Translations under genes and position numbers: made by a program | Notes under the pieces: generated by a model | What the model saw: only the letters and a program-made list of their open reading frames with translations | Told to the model about the DNA's origin: nothing | Database searches by the model: none | Shown here: positions 1 to 7,585 of the stretch, one piece after another | Layout: the number at the start of each line of letters is the position of its first letter | Position numbering within the stretch: the stretch's first letter is position 1 | Assembly: GCA_003427395.1 (NCBI GenBank) | Contig: BFEA01000521.1 | Location: 629,398 to 651,657, forward strand | Direction: 5' to 3' | Origin: Chara braunii | Lineage: Eukaryota; Streptophyta; Charophyceae; Charales; Characeae | DNA length: 22,260 bases

Positions 1-29
1 TTCTTTTTTTTTTGTTTTTCATTTTGTGG

Positions 30-356
30 CCGGGCCATGGTGGCGATGTCCAGGCCACGCCCATGGATGGGCCGTGGCCGAGATGTCTAGGCCACGCCCG
101 TGGATGGGTCGCGGCCGAGATGTCTAGGCCACGCACGTGGCTGGGCCGCTGCCGAGATGTCTAGGCCATGCCCATGGCTGGGCCGCGGCCGAGATGTCTA
201 GGCCATGCCCGTGGCTGGGCCACGGCCAAGATGTCTAGGCCACGCCCGAGATGTGTAGGCCACGCCTGTGGCTGGGCCATGGCCGAAGATGTCTAGGCCA
301 CGCCCGTGGCTGGGCCATGGTTGAGATGTCCAGGCCACAGCCAAGATGTCTAGGCC
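30..356. repeat. 37-bp minisatellite, about 9 copies
   Basis: A GC-rich unit built around GATGTCTAGGCCACGCCC followed by GTGGCTGGGCC repeats with its GATGTC landmark at 45, 82, 119, 156, 193, 230, 250, 288, 325 and 345. The step is 37 bp except for two 20-bp steps (230 to 250, 325 to 345), where the same 17-bp portion is missing, plus one 38-bp step. Copies differ at scattered CpG/TpG positions. The array is flanked by T-rich DNA (1-26) and A-rich DNA (364-390). Short frames inside it are a by-product of the repeat. Confidence 0.93.
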
Positions 357-390
357 TCACATGGAAAAAAAAAAAAACAAAAAAAAAACG

Positions 391-1809
391 AGCTGTGGTC
401 ATGAAAGCAGGTGGACACCGAATCTGGAGGTGGTGTGAGAGTGCACCATCCTTGAGGGCATTATTGCCCCCCGGTCGTCATCACGGCAGTGGGGGAAAAG
501 AAGCAACGACGAAACCAAAAAAAGCAAGAGCAACAATGCTATGGTCGTGAAAGTAGGAAGGACAGCCGCGGTACTCATAAGGACAGCCGCGGTACTCGTA
601 ACGGACTGTTTGCAGGCGTACAAGTGGACATGTCAAGACTAGGCCCACCAGCCTAGATCATCAGGAGGAGCAGAAAAACTTCCAAGAGACCGATCCTTGA
701 TCCCTTCTCAATTAAGTACTGCCGGAGCGCATGCATTGGTCCCTCAACCGATGTCCCGTGCTCCTTAGCCGTTCAAAGCTCGATCGTAACCAACCCATGT
801 GCTGATAGTCTTAAATGCTTCCCTGTGCTACTATCTGCATAACGTCTGTCCAGATCATGCTATTTGTCCATAGTAGGTGGGGCCCTCGGCGGGCAAAGCA
901 TCACCGGCCAAGCACATCCAGGGTACCACTAGATTTCACCCTGCAGCCAACTCCACAGCCAATTCCACAGCCCCTACCACTGAAAAATCAACCAAATTTA
1001 TCATCAAAATCTGAAGTTCATCACCAAAACTCTACTCACAATAGTCATGTCAACCCTAATCTAGTGACCTAAATTCCACCGACCATTAAGAAATCATGTG
1101 CAAAAGGAACTACCAACGAAAAACGAATCAAAACCACACAGAAAAACAAAGAAAAAAACAAACCAGCGGTCAGCGACTCAGCGCTGCGTGATCATGTCCA
1201 CCATTCATCCCGAGTTATTACCAACCCCTGCCAATCCTCCCTACCACCCGCGTGGCAGGGGTCTGTGCCCACAGACCCCAAACTGCTGACAGAGACCCCG
1301 CAAACCCACCCACCTCCTCGCGATTTAAAGCGGATAGAACCTCCCCACACTCCTCTTTACAAAAACACCAACTCCCACCAGGATGCTGTTTTCATGTTCC
1401 GTGCCCTGTGGAAAGGCGGAGTCAAAAAAAAAAAAGAAAGGCGGATTCCATTTGGCAATTGACCAAACACAACCTTGCCCCTCCCTCGACAGCCTGTGTG
1501 GCTTGGGGGAGGTGGGGGGGGGTAAACTGTCTACCGCTGAGTTTCAATTTTTTTCTGACACCTGTTGAAAGCCTGTGTGGCAAGCCTCTGAGATCATATT
1601 CATATTCAGTCGGGCTCTTTGTAGATCCCCCGGGCCTGGACCCACTAGCAAGTATTCTAGGATGTGTGATGCAATTTTATGTTTTTTTGGACAATACAAA
1701 GTGATTTTTTATTTGCATGAATGAATTGAAATAGCACATAAAACTATGAAGAACAGCTGTGCACCCGAATTCGTGGGTTGGTACTATCTCCTTCACGTAA
1801 GTCTTCATA
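391..1809. other. Intergenic, no gene recognised
   Basis: No frame here has recognisable protein motifs. The longest frames are low-complexity Pro/Ser/Lys-rich readings. Besides the 21-bp duplication at 560-601 there are short A-rich runs (around 1423-1440) and a G-run near 1516. No RNA gene signature was seen. Confidence 0.6.
560..601. repeat. 21-bp direct duplication
   Basis: Two adjacent copies of a 21-bp unit beginning GGACAGCCGCGGTACTC (560-580 and 581-601) differ at one position (CATAA versus CGTAA). Confidence 0.9.
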
Positions 1810-1986
1810 GTGATGTACCCTGGCAATAAAATGTGTCCACGAAACACTGTCAGGAGGATGAACAAGTAACGGGTATTGGGATACACTCATCATAGACTTA
1901 CAGTGATGTACCGTGGCAATAAAATGTGTCCACGAAACACAGTCAGGAGGATGAACAAGTAACGGGTATTGGGATACATTCATCAC
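1810..1986. repeat. 93-bp tandem duplication
   Basis: The segment beginning GTGATGTACC at about 1810 recurs from about 1903 with a period of 93 bp and only a few substitutions over about 84 bp. Both copies contain CAATAAAATGTGTCCACGAA followed by an identical GATGAACAAGTAACGGGTAT block. No coding function is evident. Confidence 0.9.
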
Positions 1987-2689
1987 CATGTATCTCATTA
2001 TGCCTCGAGCAGGCCATCCGACAGACGGGTACTGTACTACTGCGTACTGGTGTCTCTTCTTGGGTCTACCTTCCTTCTTACTTTTTCCTCTTCTCCCTTT
2101 CTCTTCTTCCACCTTCTTTCCTCTTGTCAATTGGTCACGGTGATGTTGACATCTTCCCGTTGACTTTGTTGCCGTAAGTTGATCTGTGGTATCCATACGG
2201 CTTGGCATCTGGCTTGGCGCTTTGTCTGAACACACACATCCTACAGACGCCGAAGCTTTCCTGTCAGATCCACCACAATATTCGAATTTCACATTTCAAG
2301 TTCTATTTCTCAGAGCCAAAAAAAAAAACGAAGTCTGGAAATTGACCCCCCCCCCTTTCAAATCCATAAAATCCAGACTTCCCTCCCACCCAAAGCCACG
2401 CGCTATCATGTCCAACTTTGTTGGATTTTTTTTTTTGGACGCATCTCACTGGACGGGAGGGAGGTGGGCATCTTTACAGCCCCCGCTCGGAAACTACCAG
2501 GCCGTCGAGATCGTCCAGATCCGATGTATTCGACGGCCGTACTGCGTCACTCGAGGCCACACGTGATCAAAATCCTGAACGGAGTGGTAGAATACTTCGC
2601 TAGTGCGTCCAGGCCCCCGAACCTGGCCCCATTTCTCTCTGTCCAATGCATATGGAACGCGCTAAACGCGCTATTTCTAATATCACCCC
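1987..2689. other. Intergenic, no gene recognised
   Basis: Contains a pyrimidine-rich tract (about 2060-2130), a C-run at 2346-2357 and a T-run near 2428-2437. Open frames on either strand look like chance reading and overlap each other. No RNA gene was recognised. Confidence 0.55.
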
Positions 2690-2824
2690 AAAGTAGATTC
2701 CCCAGGGATCCAACATTAATTGCTCCTTCTCCAAGGGGATTGACTGGCCATACCCCTTTCATTTGCAGAAAGTACAATCCCCAGGGAAACAGCATTTATT
2801 GCCCTTTCTTCAAGGGGATTGACT
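2690..2824. repeat. 56-bp direct repeats, period 79 bp
   Basis: Two diverged 56-bp copies, 2690-2745 and 2769-2824, each begin AAAGTA, contain AATCCCCAGGGA or ATTCCCCAGGGA, and end CAAGGGGATTGACT. They are separated by 23 bp. Confidence 0.85.
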
Positions 2825-2850
2825 TACAATAGAGGGGGGAAGCGGGGGGG

Positions 2851-2865
2851 GTGTGCGCACACACA

Positions 2866-2937
<72 letters not shown>
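2851..2937. repeat. Compound (CA)n-(GA)n microsatellite
   Basis: A GTGTGCG lead-in is followed by an uninterrupted CA run to 2882 and an uninterrupted GA run to 2937, just after a G-rich stretch (2834-2850). The minus-strand Ser/Leu and Val/Cys low-complexity frames here are artefacts of the repeat. Confidence 0.98.
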
Positions 2938-2940
<3 letters not shown>

Positions 2941-3218
2941 CCAAGGTATAAAGAGTCTACAGAAAGTACAGAGGCGGCATGAGAGTTGAGAGAGCCGGCC
3001 GGTCTGCAAGATGGTTGCCTGGAACGTCGTGTAAGAGCTCTTCGCGAGTGCGCGACGTTTGGGAGCCAAAGGGGACGCACGCTGCGGCTGCGCCAGAGGC
3101 GGCTTCGGCTACGGCTACTTGCTCTACCGAAGGAGAGACGTGGAGGTACTGATCGAGTCCGTTTCTCGAGTCTCTGTTTTGCTTCGAAAACGACGTGGTG
3201 AGTCCTAATGCATTGTGG
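2938..3218. other. GC-rich intergenic stretch before the ribozyme
   Basis: Moderately GC-rich, with short frames on both strands that lack recognisable motifs. It could be leader sequence of a transcript carrying the hammerhead, but no promoter element is clear. Confidence 0.35.
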
Positions 3219-3277
3219 GCAGACCGTCGGGGTTCAACCTCCTGATGAGTCGGTGAAAAGTCCGACGAAACAGTCTC
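3219..3277 (+). ncRNA. Type III hammerhead ribozyme
   Basis: Self-cleaving RNA motif. The complete core is visible: cleavage triplet GTC at 3226-3228, CTGATGA at 3242-3248 and GAAA at 3267-3270. Stem I is a closed hairpin, GGGGT (3229-3233) with ACCTC (3237-3241), loop TCA, one G-T pair. Stem II is GTCGG (3249-3253) with CCGAC (3262-3266), an 8-nt loop, and the usual G-C closing pair next to GAAA. Stem III is open: T3227-A3270, G3226-C3271, then an A-C mismatch, then four pairs (3221-3224 with 3273-3276). Predicted cleavage is after C3228. The sequence just downstream can form a competing hairpin, CAGTC-TCA-GACTG (3271-3283). A type I reading fails because position 16.1 would be G and stem I would not pair. 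Only one copy is present and no retrozyme LTR, PBS or partner ribozyme was found, so the host transcript is unknown. Confidence 0.85.
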
Positions 3278-4175
3278 AGACTGGCACCGTCGTTCTTTTT
3301 CCCTTTTTTTTGTGGAGTTGTATACGTCGAACATGAGACCACCACGCCCACACACACGATCTTGATTTTGACTCGCACAGACGGTGATAGTGATAGACCC
3401 CCGTAAGGCCGTCGCCCTGAAGAAGCGTGTCAAAATTCACGAGCTGTCAGTCAGTTGTTTGGCATTCCATTCCGGAACTAATCGTCCAGATTCGCTGCTT
3501 GGTGATGGAGAACAAGAGGTGGCGCATTCTATCTAAGGCTGCAAGCGAGGGGTCGGGCGCAGGCATAGCCAACGAGATGTCAGGGTGTTCTGGAATCTGG
3601 ATGGCTTTCACATTGAATTCCTTTTGTTGCGTCTTTTTGCTTCTGTCGAGGTTTCATAAACCATTTTGAGAGCGAGTGTCAGAATGATGCAGATCCGTGT
3701 GAAAACCCGATCAAGTTTTCGATTCACTCTCTCGTTTCTTTCGTTTTTTTTTTTTTTTTTTTTTTTTTTGAAGTAATAAAATATCGCAGGTGAGGGGAGG
3801 CTGATAACAGGGTTGTTGCTAAGGGCAGGCCCCGCCATTAGCCGGACAAGGTTCCGATCCACTTTCAGTACAGTGTGAAAGCGAGTAATGAAGAGTCCGA
3901 CGAGAGGGATTGATGTTTTTTTTAGCCAAGTTAATCGCCTAACAGTGCTAACACACGTGTTTGTGTGGCATGTGTGTTGTGCTTTTTTTTTTTTTTTTTT
4001 TTATGAACGTGGTGCTGCAGATCTCAAGTCTTCACAGCATCCATCGCCCAAAGCTATCAAGCGGATTAACCGAAACCACAGCCGCTCACTCATCAAAACG
4101 GACAAACCAATTAATAGTACCAATCAACATCGGCAGCTTTCATTACGACACCACCACTCTCGGCACCCTTGCTAG

Positions 4176-4176
<1 letters not shown>
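3278..4176. other. Intergenic with two poly(T) tracts
   Basis: Contains poly(T) at 3744-3769 (26 nt) and 3983-4002 (20 nt). I looked for target-site duplications beside each and found none. No protein motif is visible in any frame. The last 200 bp presumably include the upstream region of the beta-helix gene, but no TATA box could be assigned with confidence. Confidence 0.5.

Positions 4177-4177
<1 letters not shown>

Positions 4178-4241
<64 letters not shown>
4178..4241. repeat. (CT)n microsatellite upstream of beta-helix gene
   Basis: A run of CT dinucleotides ends 57 bp before the first ATG of the secreted beta-helix gene, so it probably lies in its 5' UTR or core promoter. CT-rich 5' leaders are common in plants. 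A role in expression here is inference only. Confidence 0.85.
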
Positions 4242-4242
<1 letters not shown>

Positions 4243-4298
4243 GTTGTTGAGTCGTACTTAAACGACCCTTGATTCCCCGACCCTGGACACCCTCCAGC

Positions 4299-5318
4299 AT
4301 GATGGCTCCTCGTCGTGTAGGTGTAGCCTTCCTGCTTCTAGCACTGATGTCAGGGTTATGGCTGGTCGTCGTTTCCGCTGCACCCACGCCTGAGCAACAG
4401 CTGCTTGCTGCCATTTTGAACCCCCGGGTAACGAAGTTCACTCTCAAGTCGGATGTGCTCCTGACTGCGTCTCTCCCCGACATCACCCGCCGTTTCGCAG
4501 TCGTTGGCAAATGCCCTCGAGGTCGCCGATGCGTCATCGATGGGCAGAAAAAGTACCGCGCTTTCTGGACCGAAGAGTACGTTGTGATCTCCCTCAGCAA
4601 ATTGCATTTCAAGAACTTGCGCACGCCCAGCGCCAGCGATAACGTCCCCAGCAATCGCACGTTCGGCGTAACTTCCGGCGCCGCCGCCTTCGCGTACAAC
4701 GGCGTGATCAGGGCGACCGACTGCGTGTTCGAAAACAACGCGGCGGAAGTTGGCGGCGCAATCGGCGTGCGCGACGCGCGGATCATCGCCAAAAATTGCG
4801 CTTTCCGCGACAACAAGGCCAGCGGCAACGGCGGAGCAATCAAGGTGGCCAGCAACGGCGGCGCCTACGTGTCGGGGTCCCAGTTTGTGGGCAACACTGC
4901 GGGGGGGCTCGGCGGAGCTGTGCATGGCTATGAAGGGGGGTTGTACTTCTCTCAGTGCAAATTCCAGAGTAACAAGGCTGACGGCGCGGAAGGCGGGGGA
5001 GCTATCTTCTTCTCCTACATCGGGGGAGACGTGTGGAAATCAGAATTCACGGGCAATTCCGCGCCCAATGGCTCCGGCGGAGCAGTCGGGATCGACGATC
5101 CGTCCCTCGGGGACATAGATTTCTGCCACTGCACTTTTAAAGGGAACACCGCGAAGACACCTGGCAGCGAGAATGTGAACATTGTCCCCTCCGACTTTCT
5201 TGCCAACGTAGATAACGTTAATTTCTGTAAGAGCATACCCCCAGGCGTCCGGGCGATCGCTCCCGCCAAAGCTGTCGTCAATTGCACCGTCTGCTCCTCT
5301 CCCCCGGCTATGCAATAG
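4299..5318 (+). CDS. Secreted right-handed beta-helix (pectin-lyase-like fold) protein
   Basis: Single uninterrupted frame of 339 residues with no intron needed. ATG at 4299 (immediately followed by another at 4302) is chosen because it opens directly into a signal peptide: basic MMAPRR, hydrophobic core at residues 9-26, likely cleavage after SAA near residue 28. Residues 140-290 hold six beta-helix coils with the pattern aromatic-x-x-N-x-A (FENNAA 144, FRDNKA 169, FVGNTA 196, FQSNKA 222, FTGNSA 250, FKGNTA 280), alternating with GGAI/GGAV turns (152, 178, 205, 233, 260). This resembles Pmp-type polymorphic repeats and the parallel beta-helix superfamily. No pectate-lyase catalytic residues can be assigned, so a structural, adhesive or carbohydrate-binding role at the cell surface or wall is more likely than enzymatic activity. 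Cysteines in several coils may form disulfides. An N-glycosylation sequon lies at N119. The gene is clearly more GC-rich than its flanks. Confidence 0.82.
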   Translation: MMAPRRVGVAFLLLALMSGLWLVVVSAAPTPEQQLLAAILNPRVTKFTLKSDVLLTASLPDITRRFAVVGKCPRGRRCVIDGQKKYRAFWTEEYVVISLSKLHFKNLRTPSASDNVPSNRTFGVTSGAAAFAYNGVIRATDCVFENNAAEVGGAIGVRDARIIAKNCAFRDNKASGNGGAIKVASNGGAYVSGSQFVGNTAGGLGGAVHGYEGGLYFSQCKFQSNKADGAEGGGAIFFSYIGGDVWKSEFTGNSAPNGSGGAVGIDDPSLGDIDFCHCTFKGNTAKTPGSENVNIVPSDFLANVDNVNFCKSIPPGVRAIAPAKAVVNCTVCSSPPAMQ

Positions 5319-5557
5319 CCATGATCTCAGTTTCCCACTGAGAGTAATCTAATAGCCATGAGTAATATAATAGCCATCCCTTTGTCATGGCCCTTTGTCT
5401 GTCTAATACTAGTACTATGTGCTTGTTCGCCTGAACCTGTGTATAGTGTACTACAGCAATATACAGGAAGATCAGCCCTTTGTCTGTCTAATAGTAGTAT
5501 CTTTTTATCCGGCTGACCCTGTGTAGACTGTAGGAGTAGTGTACTCCTTCTCTGTCC
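5319..5557. repeat. 3' flank of beta-helix gene with short repeats
   Basis: AATAGCCAT occurs three times (about 5314, 5351, 5370), the first overlapping the gene's stop codon. A diverged direct repeat of about 85 bp starts CCCTTTGTCTGTCTAATA at 5391 and at 5476; both copies end near GTAGTGTACT or ATAGTGTACT. Probably the 3' UTR and downstream DNA. No clear AATAAA polyadenylation signal was seen. Confidence 0.6.
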
Positions 5558-5567
5558 TTCTGTTTTG

Positions 5568-5636
<69 letters not shown>

Positions 5637-5653
5637 CCCGTTCTGTTTTGTCT
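5558..5653 (-). mobile_element. Tail-only retrotransposed insertion: poly(T)66 in a 13-bp TSD
   Basis: The 13-mer TTCTGTTTTGTCT occurs at 5558-5570 and 5641-5653. Between the copies lie 66 consecutive T (5571-5636) and CCCG (5637-5640). On the minus strand this reads TSD, CGGG, poly(A), TSD, which is the structure left by target-primed reverse transcription of a poly(A) RNA cut short almost at once. The plus-strand nick site implied (TTTTGTCT/AGTAC) ends a T-rich primer, as expected for an L1-type endonuclease. Alternatives are homopolymer expansion plus a local duplication, but the exact abutment of the duplicated 13-mer to the insert favours retrotransposition. The exact T count may be unreliable. 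Confidence 0.7.
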
Positions 5654-5717
5654 AGTACTTGCTAATTGGTAATGTTCGGAGATGGGCAGTCCGACACTTG
5701 CTGGTTGTTGTTGCGCC

Positions 5718-5827
5718 CTTTGCCATGGCTTCGGTCATTAGACATGGCCAACTCCAACTACACCGCCTTCTCCTTTGCCATGGCTTCGTTCACTAGACAA
5801 TATCAACTGCAACTCCACCGTCTCCTC
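5718..5827. repeat. 55-bp tandem duplication
   Basis: Two adjacent diverged copies (5718-5772, 5773-5827) both start CTTTGCCATGGCTTCG and end near CCACCGTCTCCTC or ACACCGCCTTCTC. No coding function apparent. Confidence 0.8.
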
Positions 5828-5872
5828 TCTCACGTGATGAACGTCATACTTCAGAGTAAGCGTCTCTCTCGG

Positions 5873-5920
5873 TCTCTTTGTCTCTTTGTCTCTTTGTCTC
5901 TTTGTCTATTTGTCTCTTTG
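5873..5920. repeat. (TCTCTTTG)6 microsatellite
   Basis: Six 8-bp units TCTCTTTG; the fifth has one substitution (TCTATTTG). Confidence 0.95.
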
Positions 5921-6263
5921 TCTGTCTGCTCGTGCTTCCTCTCAGAGTCTTCCTTTTTGAAGAAAACTATGGCAAGGTCTCTGGGGTTAAGAGTATTCAA
6001 ATGCATGATTGGGAACACGGTTTCTGCAGCCACGCACGGTCATCGGTTTCAGCATTCTCCAACAAATTCTCCTCTTTGTAAAATGGGACGCTGGACCCGG
6101 TTTCCAGCAGGTGACGCTCCCCACCAATAGATGGAGCCTCTCCTCCGGTGCTAGTGCTGACTGCTCTTACCAGCAGCACCAGCAACGGAAGGTTTCTGCA
6201 GTCCAATCAGATCCCAATACTTAGTTCCAAAAAAAAAAGAGAAAACAAGGGTTTTTGCTTTTT

Positions 6264-6480
6264 GGAAAAGACAGCCACCTTTCTTCTAGCAGGGGGGGGG
6301 TGGCATCTGCATCGCCTCGTGGTAATCCTGCTGGGTGCTCCAATCTATTGATGGGGATCTGCACCTGCCTTTATTTTGTTGGGAAAAGGCGTCACCTTTC
6401 TACTCGGGGTGGTGGTATGTGCATCCCCTCCTAGTCGTCCTGTGTCGTGTGCTTCAATCTATTGGTGCGGACCGACATCT
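6264..6480. repeat. Diverged tandem repeat, period about 118 bp
   Basis: A unit starting GGAAAAG at 6264 and 6382 contains CACCTTTCT, GCATCGCCTC or GCATCCCCTC, and TCAATCTATTG or CCAATCTATTG. Surrounding DNA (5928-6263 and 6481-6524) has no recognisable gene. A 14-mer, GTCTGCTCGTGCTT, occurs at both 5924-5937 and 6513-6526. Confidence 0.65.
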
Positions 6481-6524
6481 GCTTACGGATCTGCGTCTGC
6501 CATGGAAACCCGGTCTGCTCGTGC

Positions 6525-6547
6525 TTTTTTTTTTTTTTTTTTTTTTT
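6525..6547. repeat. Poly(T) tract, 23 nt
   Basis: Uninterrupted T run 18 bp upstream of the 5' target-site duplication of the large retrotransposon. No flanking duplication of its own was identified. Confidence 0.85.
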
Positions 6548-6565
6548 AACAGAACAACTGGATTC

Positions 6566-6580
6566 GATGCTAGGGGTGCT
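6566..6580. repeat. 5' target-site duplication of the 13.8-kb retrotransposed unit
   Basis: The 15-mer GATGCTAGGGGTGCT is identical to 20399-20413, which directly follows the poly(A) tail. A chance perfect 15-bp match exactly abutting the tail is very unlikely. Confidence 0.93.
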
Positions 6581-6646
6581 CAGCGGATTGAGATCGAGAA
6601 ATCGGTTCTGTTGGCGGAATGAGGCCGCTGGAGGTAGGGGAGCGGC

Positions 6647-6680
6647 GTTACCGGGCGGCGTAGCGCAGCGCTCCGGTAAC
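6647..6680 (+). other. Perfect 8-bp hairpin in the leader
   Basis: GTTACCGG (6647-6654) pairs with CCGGTAAC (6673-6680) around an 18-nt GC-rich loop, 66 nt from the 5' end of the unit. Possible RNA structure of the L1 5' UTR; function unknown. Confidence 0.6.
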
Positions 6681-6920
6681 TCGGTCGTTGCCGGCGGTTA
6701 GCGCAAGCGGCTCTACCTGGCCGACACCTCCGCCATCACGACGGGGATCGGAAGGCGCGTGCACACCTCCTCATCGGGGGTGGGGCTCTGCCTGCTATGC
6801 ACCTGCGCCACCCAGGTAGTCCATAGCCGACCTAGAGTAGGATCAGGTGTAGCCACCGTGGCGCTGTCAGGTAATCAACGCTGGAGAAGCGTAAGAGGTG
6901 CGTCTCTTCAGGGGGTAAGA

Positions 6921-6960
6921 GGTAAGTTCGGATGTTTACCCTGCTAGGGTGTAACTTACC
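6921..6960 (+). other. Two-tier hairpin in the leader
   Basis: The outer stem GGTAAGTT (6921-6928) pairs with AACTTACC (6953-6960). An inner stem ACCCT (6938-6942) pairs with AGGGT (6946-6950) around GCT. Both stems are perfect. The 5' arm contains the splice-donor-like string GGTAAGT. Confidence 0.65.
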
Positions 6961-7585
6961 TTGCTGGTATGGAGTATAGTTGGGCTAGGGTGGAAAGAGT
7001 GAAGCTGTTCGCAACTGATGCTATACTCTCCCCCCCCCCCCTGGGGGAGTTAGCAAGTCTCTACCTATCGCCATCCCAGAGTGATGCATCGAGCCATAAG
7101 AACTCAGTGTAGTGACGCATTTGCGGAAGGCTTCGCCATCCTCGTACTCGGTGTTAAGCAAGAGTGCTGAAAAGTTACAACTTGGCGAAGTATCGTAGCT
7201 CGGTGGTCAGTGATGTGTTAGGAAGCATTAGTATTCTCTAGTACTCACTACGGGTTCGCAAGGCTTTGTCGGAATTACGGCGTGGAGTGTGATTCCGAAC
7301 CAGCGATCTCCCTGGTTAAAAGTATCTGGCAATCGAATCTCGGGGTAAAAAGCAGAAGGGCGACTTACTGCGGTGCTTTGATCCAACAATTATTTGGGTG
7401 GAGAGGTGTCGAATTAGAGTGGAAATGTTAGTAGTTACCTTTCCGGCGGGTAAAAGATTTCAGAAGTTAAGTTTAATGGTGAACAGAAGACTCCCAGTTG
7501 CTAGTAGGGATTTGCAAGGTAAAACTGAGGTTAGGGCGGAATGTTTCTGGCCCTGAATCACCGCTTCTTCTTCATACAAGGGTGA

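Larger units (their letters stand above)
6581..7585 (+). other. Structured 5' leader of the retrotransposed unit
   Basis: About 1 kb with no convincing coding frame, starting at the base after the target-site duplication. Its first 300 bp are GC-rich and hold perfect hairpins. It could be the 5' UTR and internal promoter of either L1; the sequence alone does not say which. A C-run followed by TGGGGGAG (about 7030-7049) can fold back locally. Confidence 0.6.

Noticed and set aside
30-356. Regularly spaced repeats as a possible CRISPR array.
   Set aside because: Units are directly contiguous with no unique spacers; the context is eukaryotic.
1810-1986. TGATG ... CGAAACAC in each 93-bp repeat resembling a degenerate hammerhead core.
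   Set aside because: The CUGAUGA box is not present (GTGATGT) and no stem II can be formed next to GAAA.
3242-3300. Type I hammerhead reading using the hairpin 3271-3283 as stem III.
   Set aside because: Position 16.1 would be G in place of U and the stem I strands do not pair; the type III fold meets all constraints.
2957-3433. Minus-strand open frame of 158 codons across the hammerhead region.
   Set aside because: No domain or signal, composition looks random, and it crosses a structured RNA motif on the other strand.
4356-4925. Long minus-strand frames opposite the beta-helix gene.
   Set aside because: They are shadows produced by its GC-rich codon use and have no motifs of their own.
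5924-6526. The 14-mer repeated at 5924-5937 and 6513-6526 as a target-site duplication of a 575-bp insert.
   Set aside because: Neither inner edge has poly(A), poly(T) or inverted termini; it may be part of a local diverged repeat.
7120-7260. GTGTTAAGCAAGAGTGCT looked like part of a 5S rRNA internal promoter.
   Set aside because: The rest of the 5S sequence does not align and no terminator follows.
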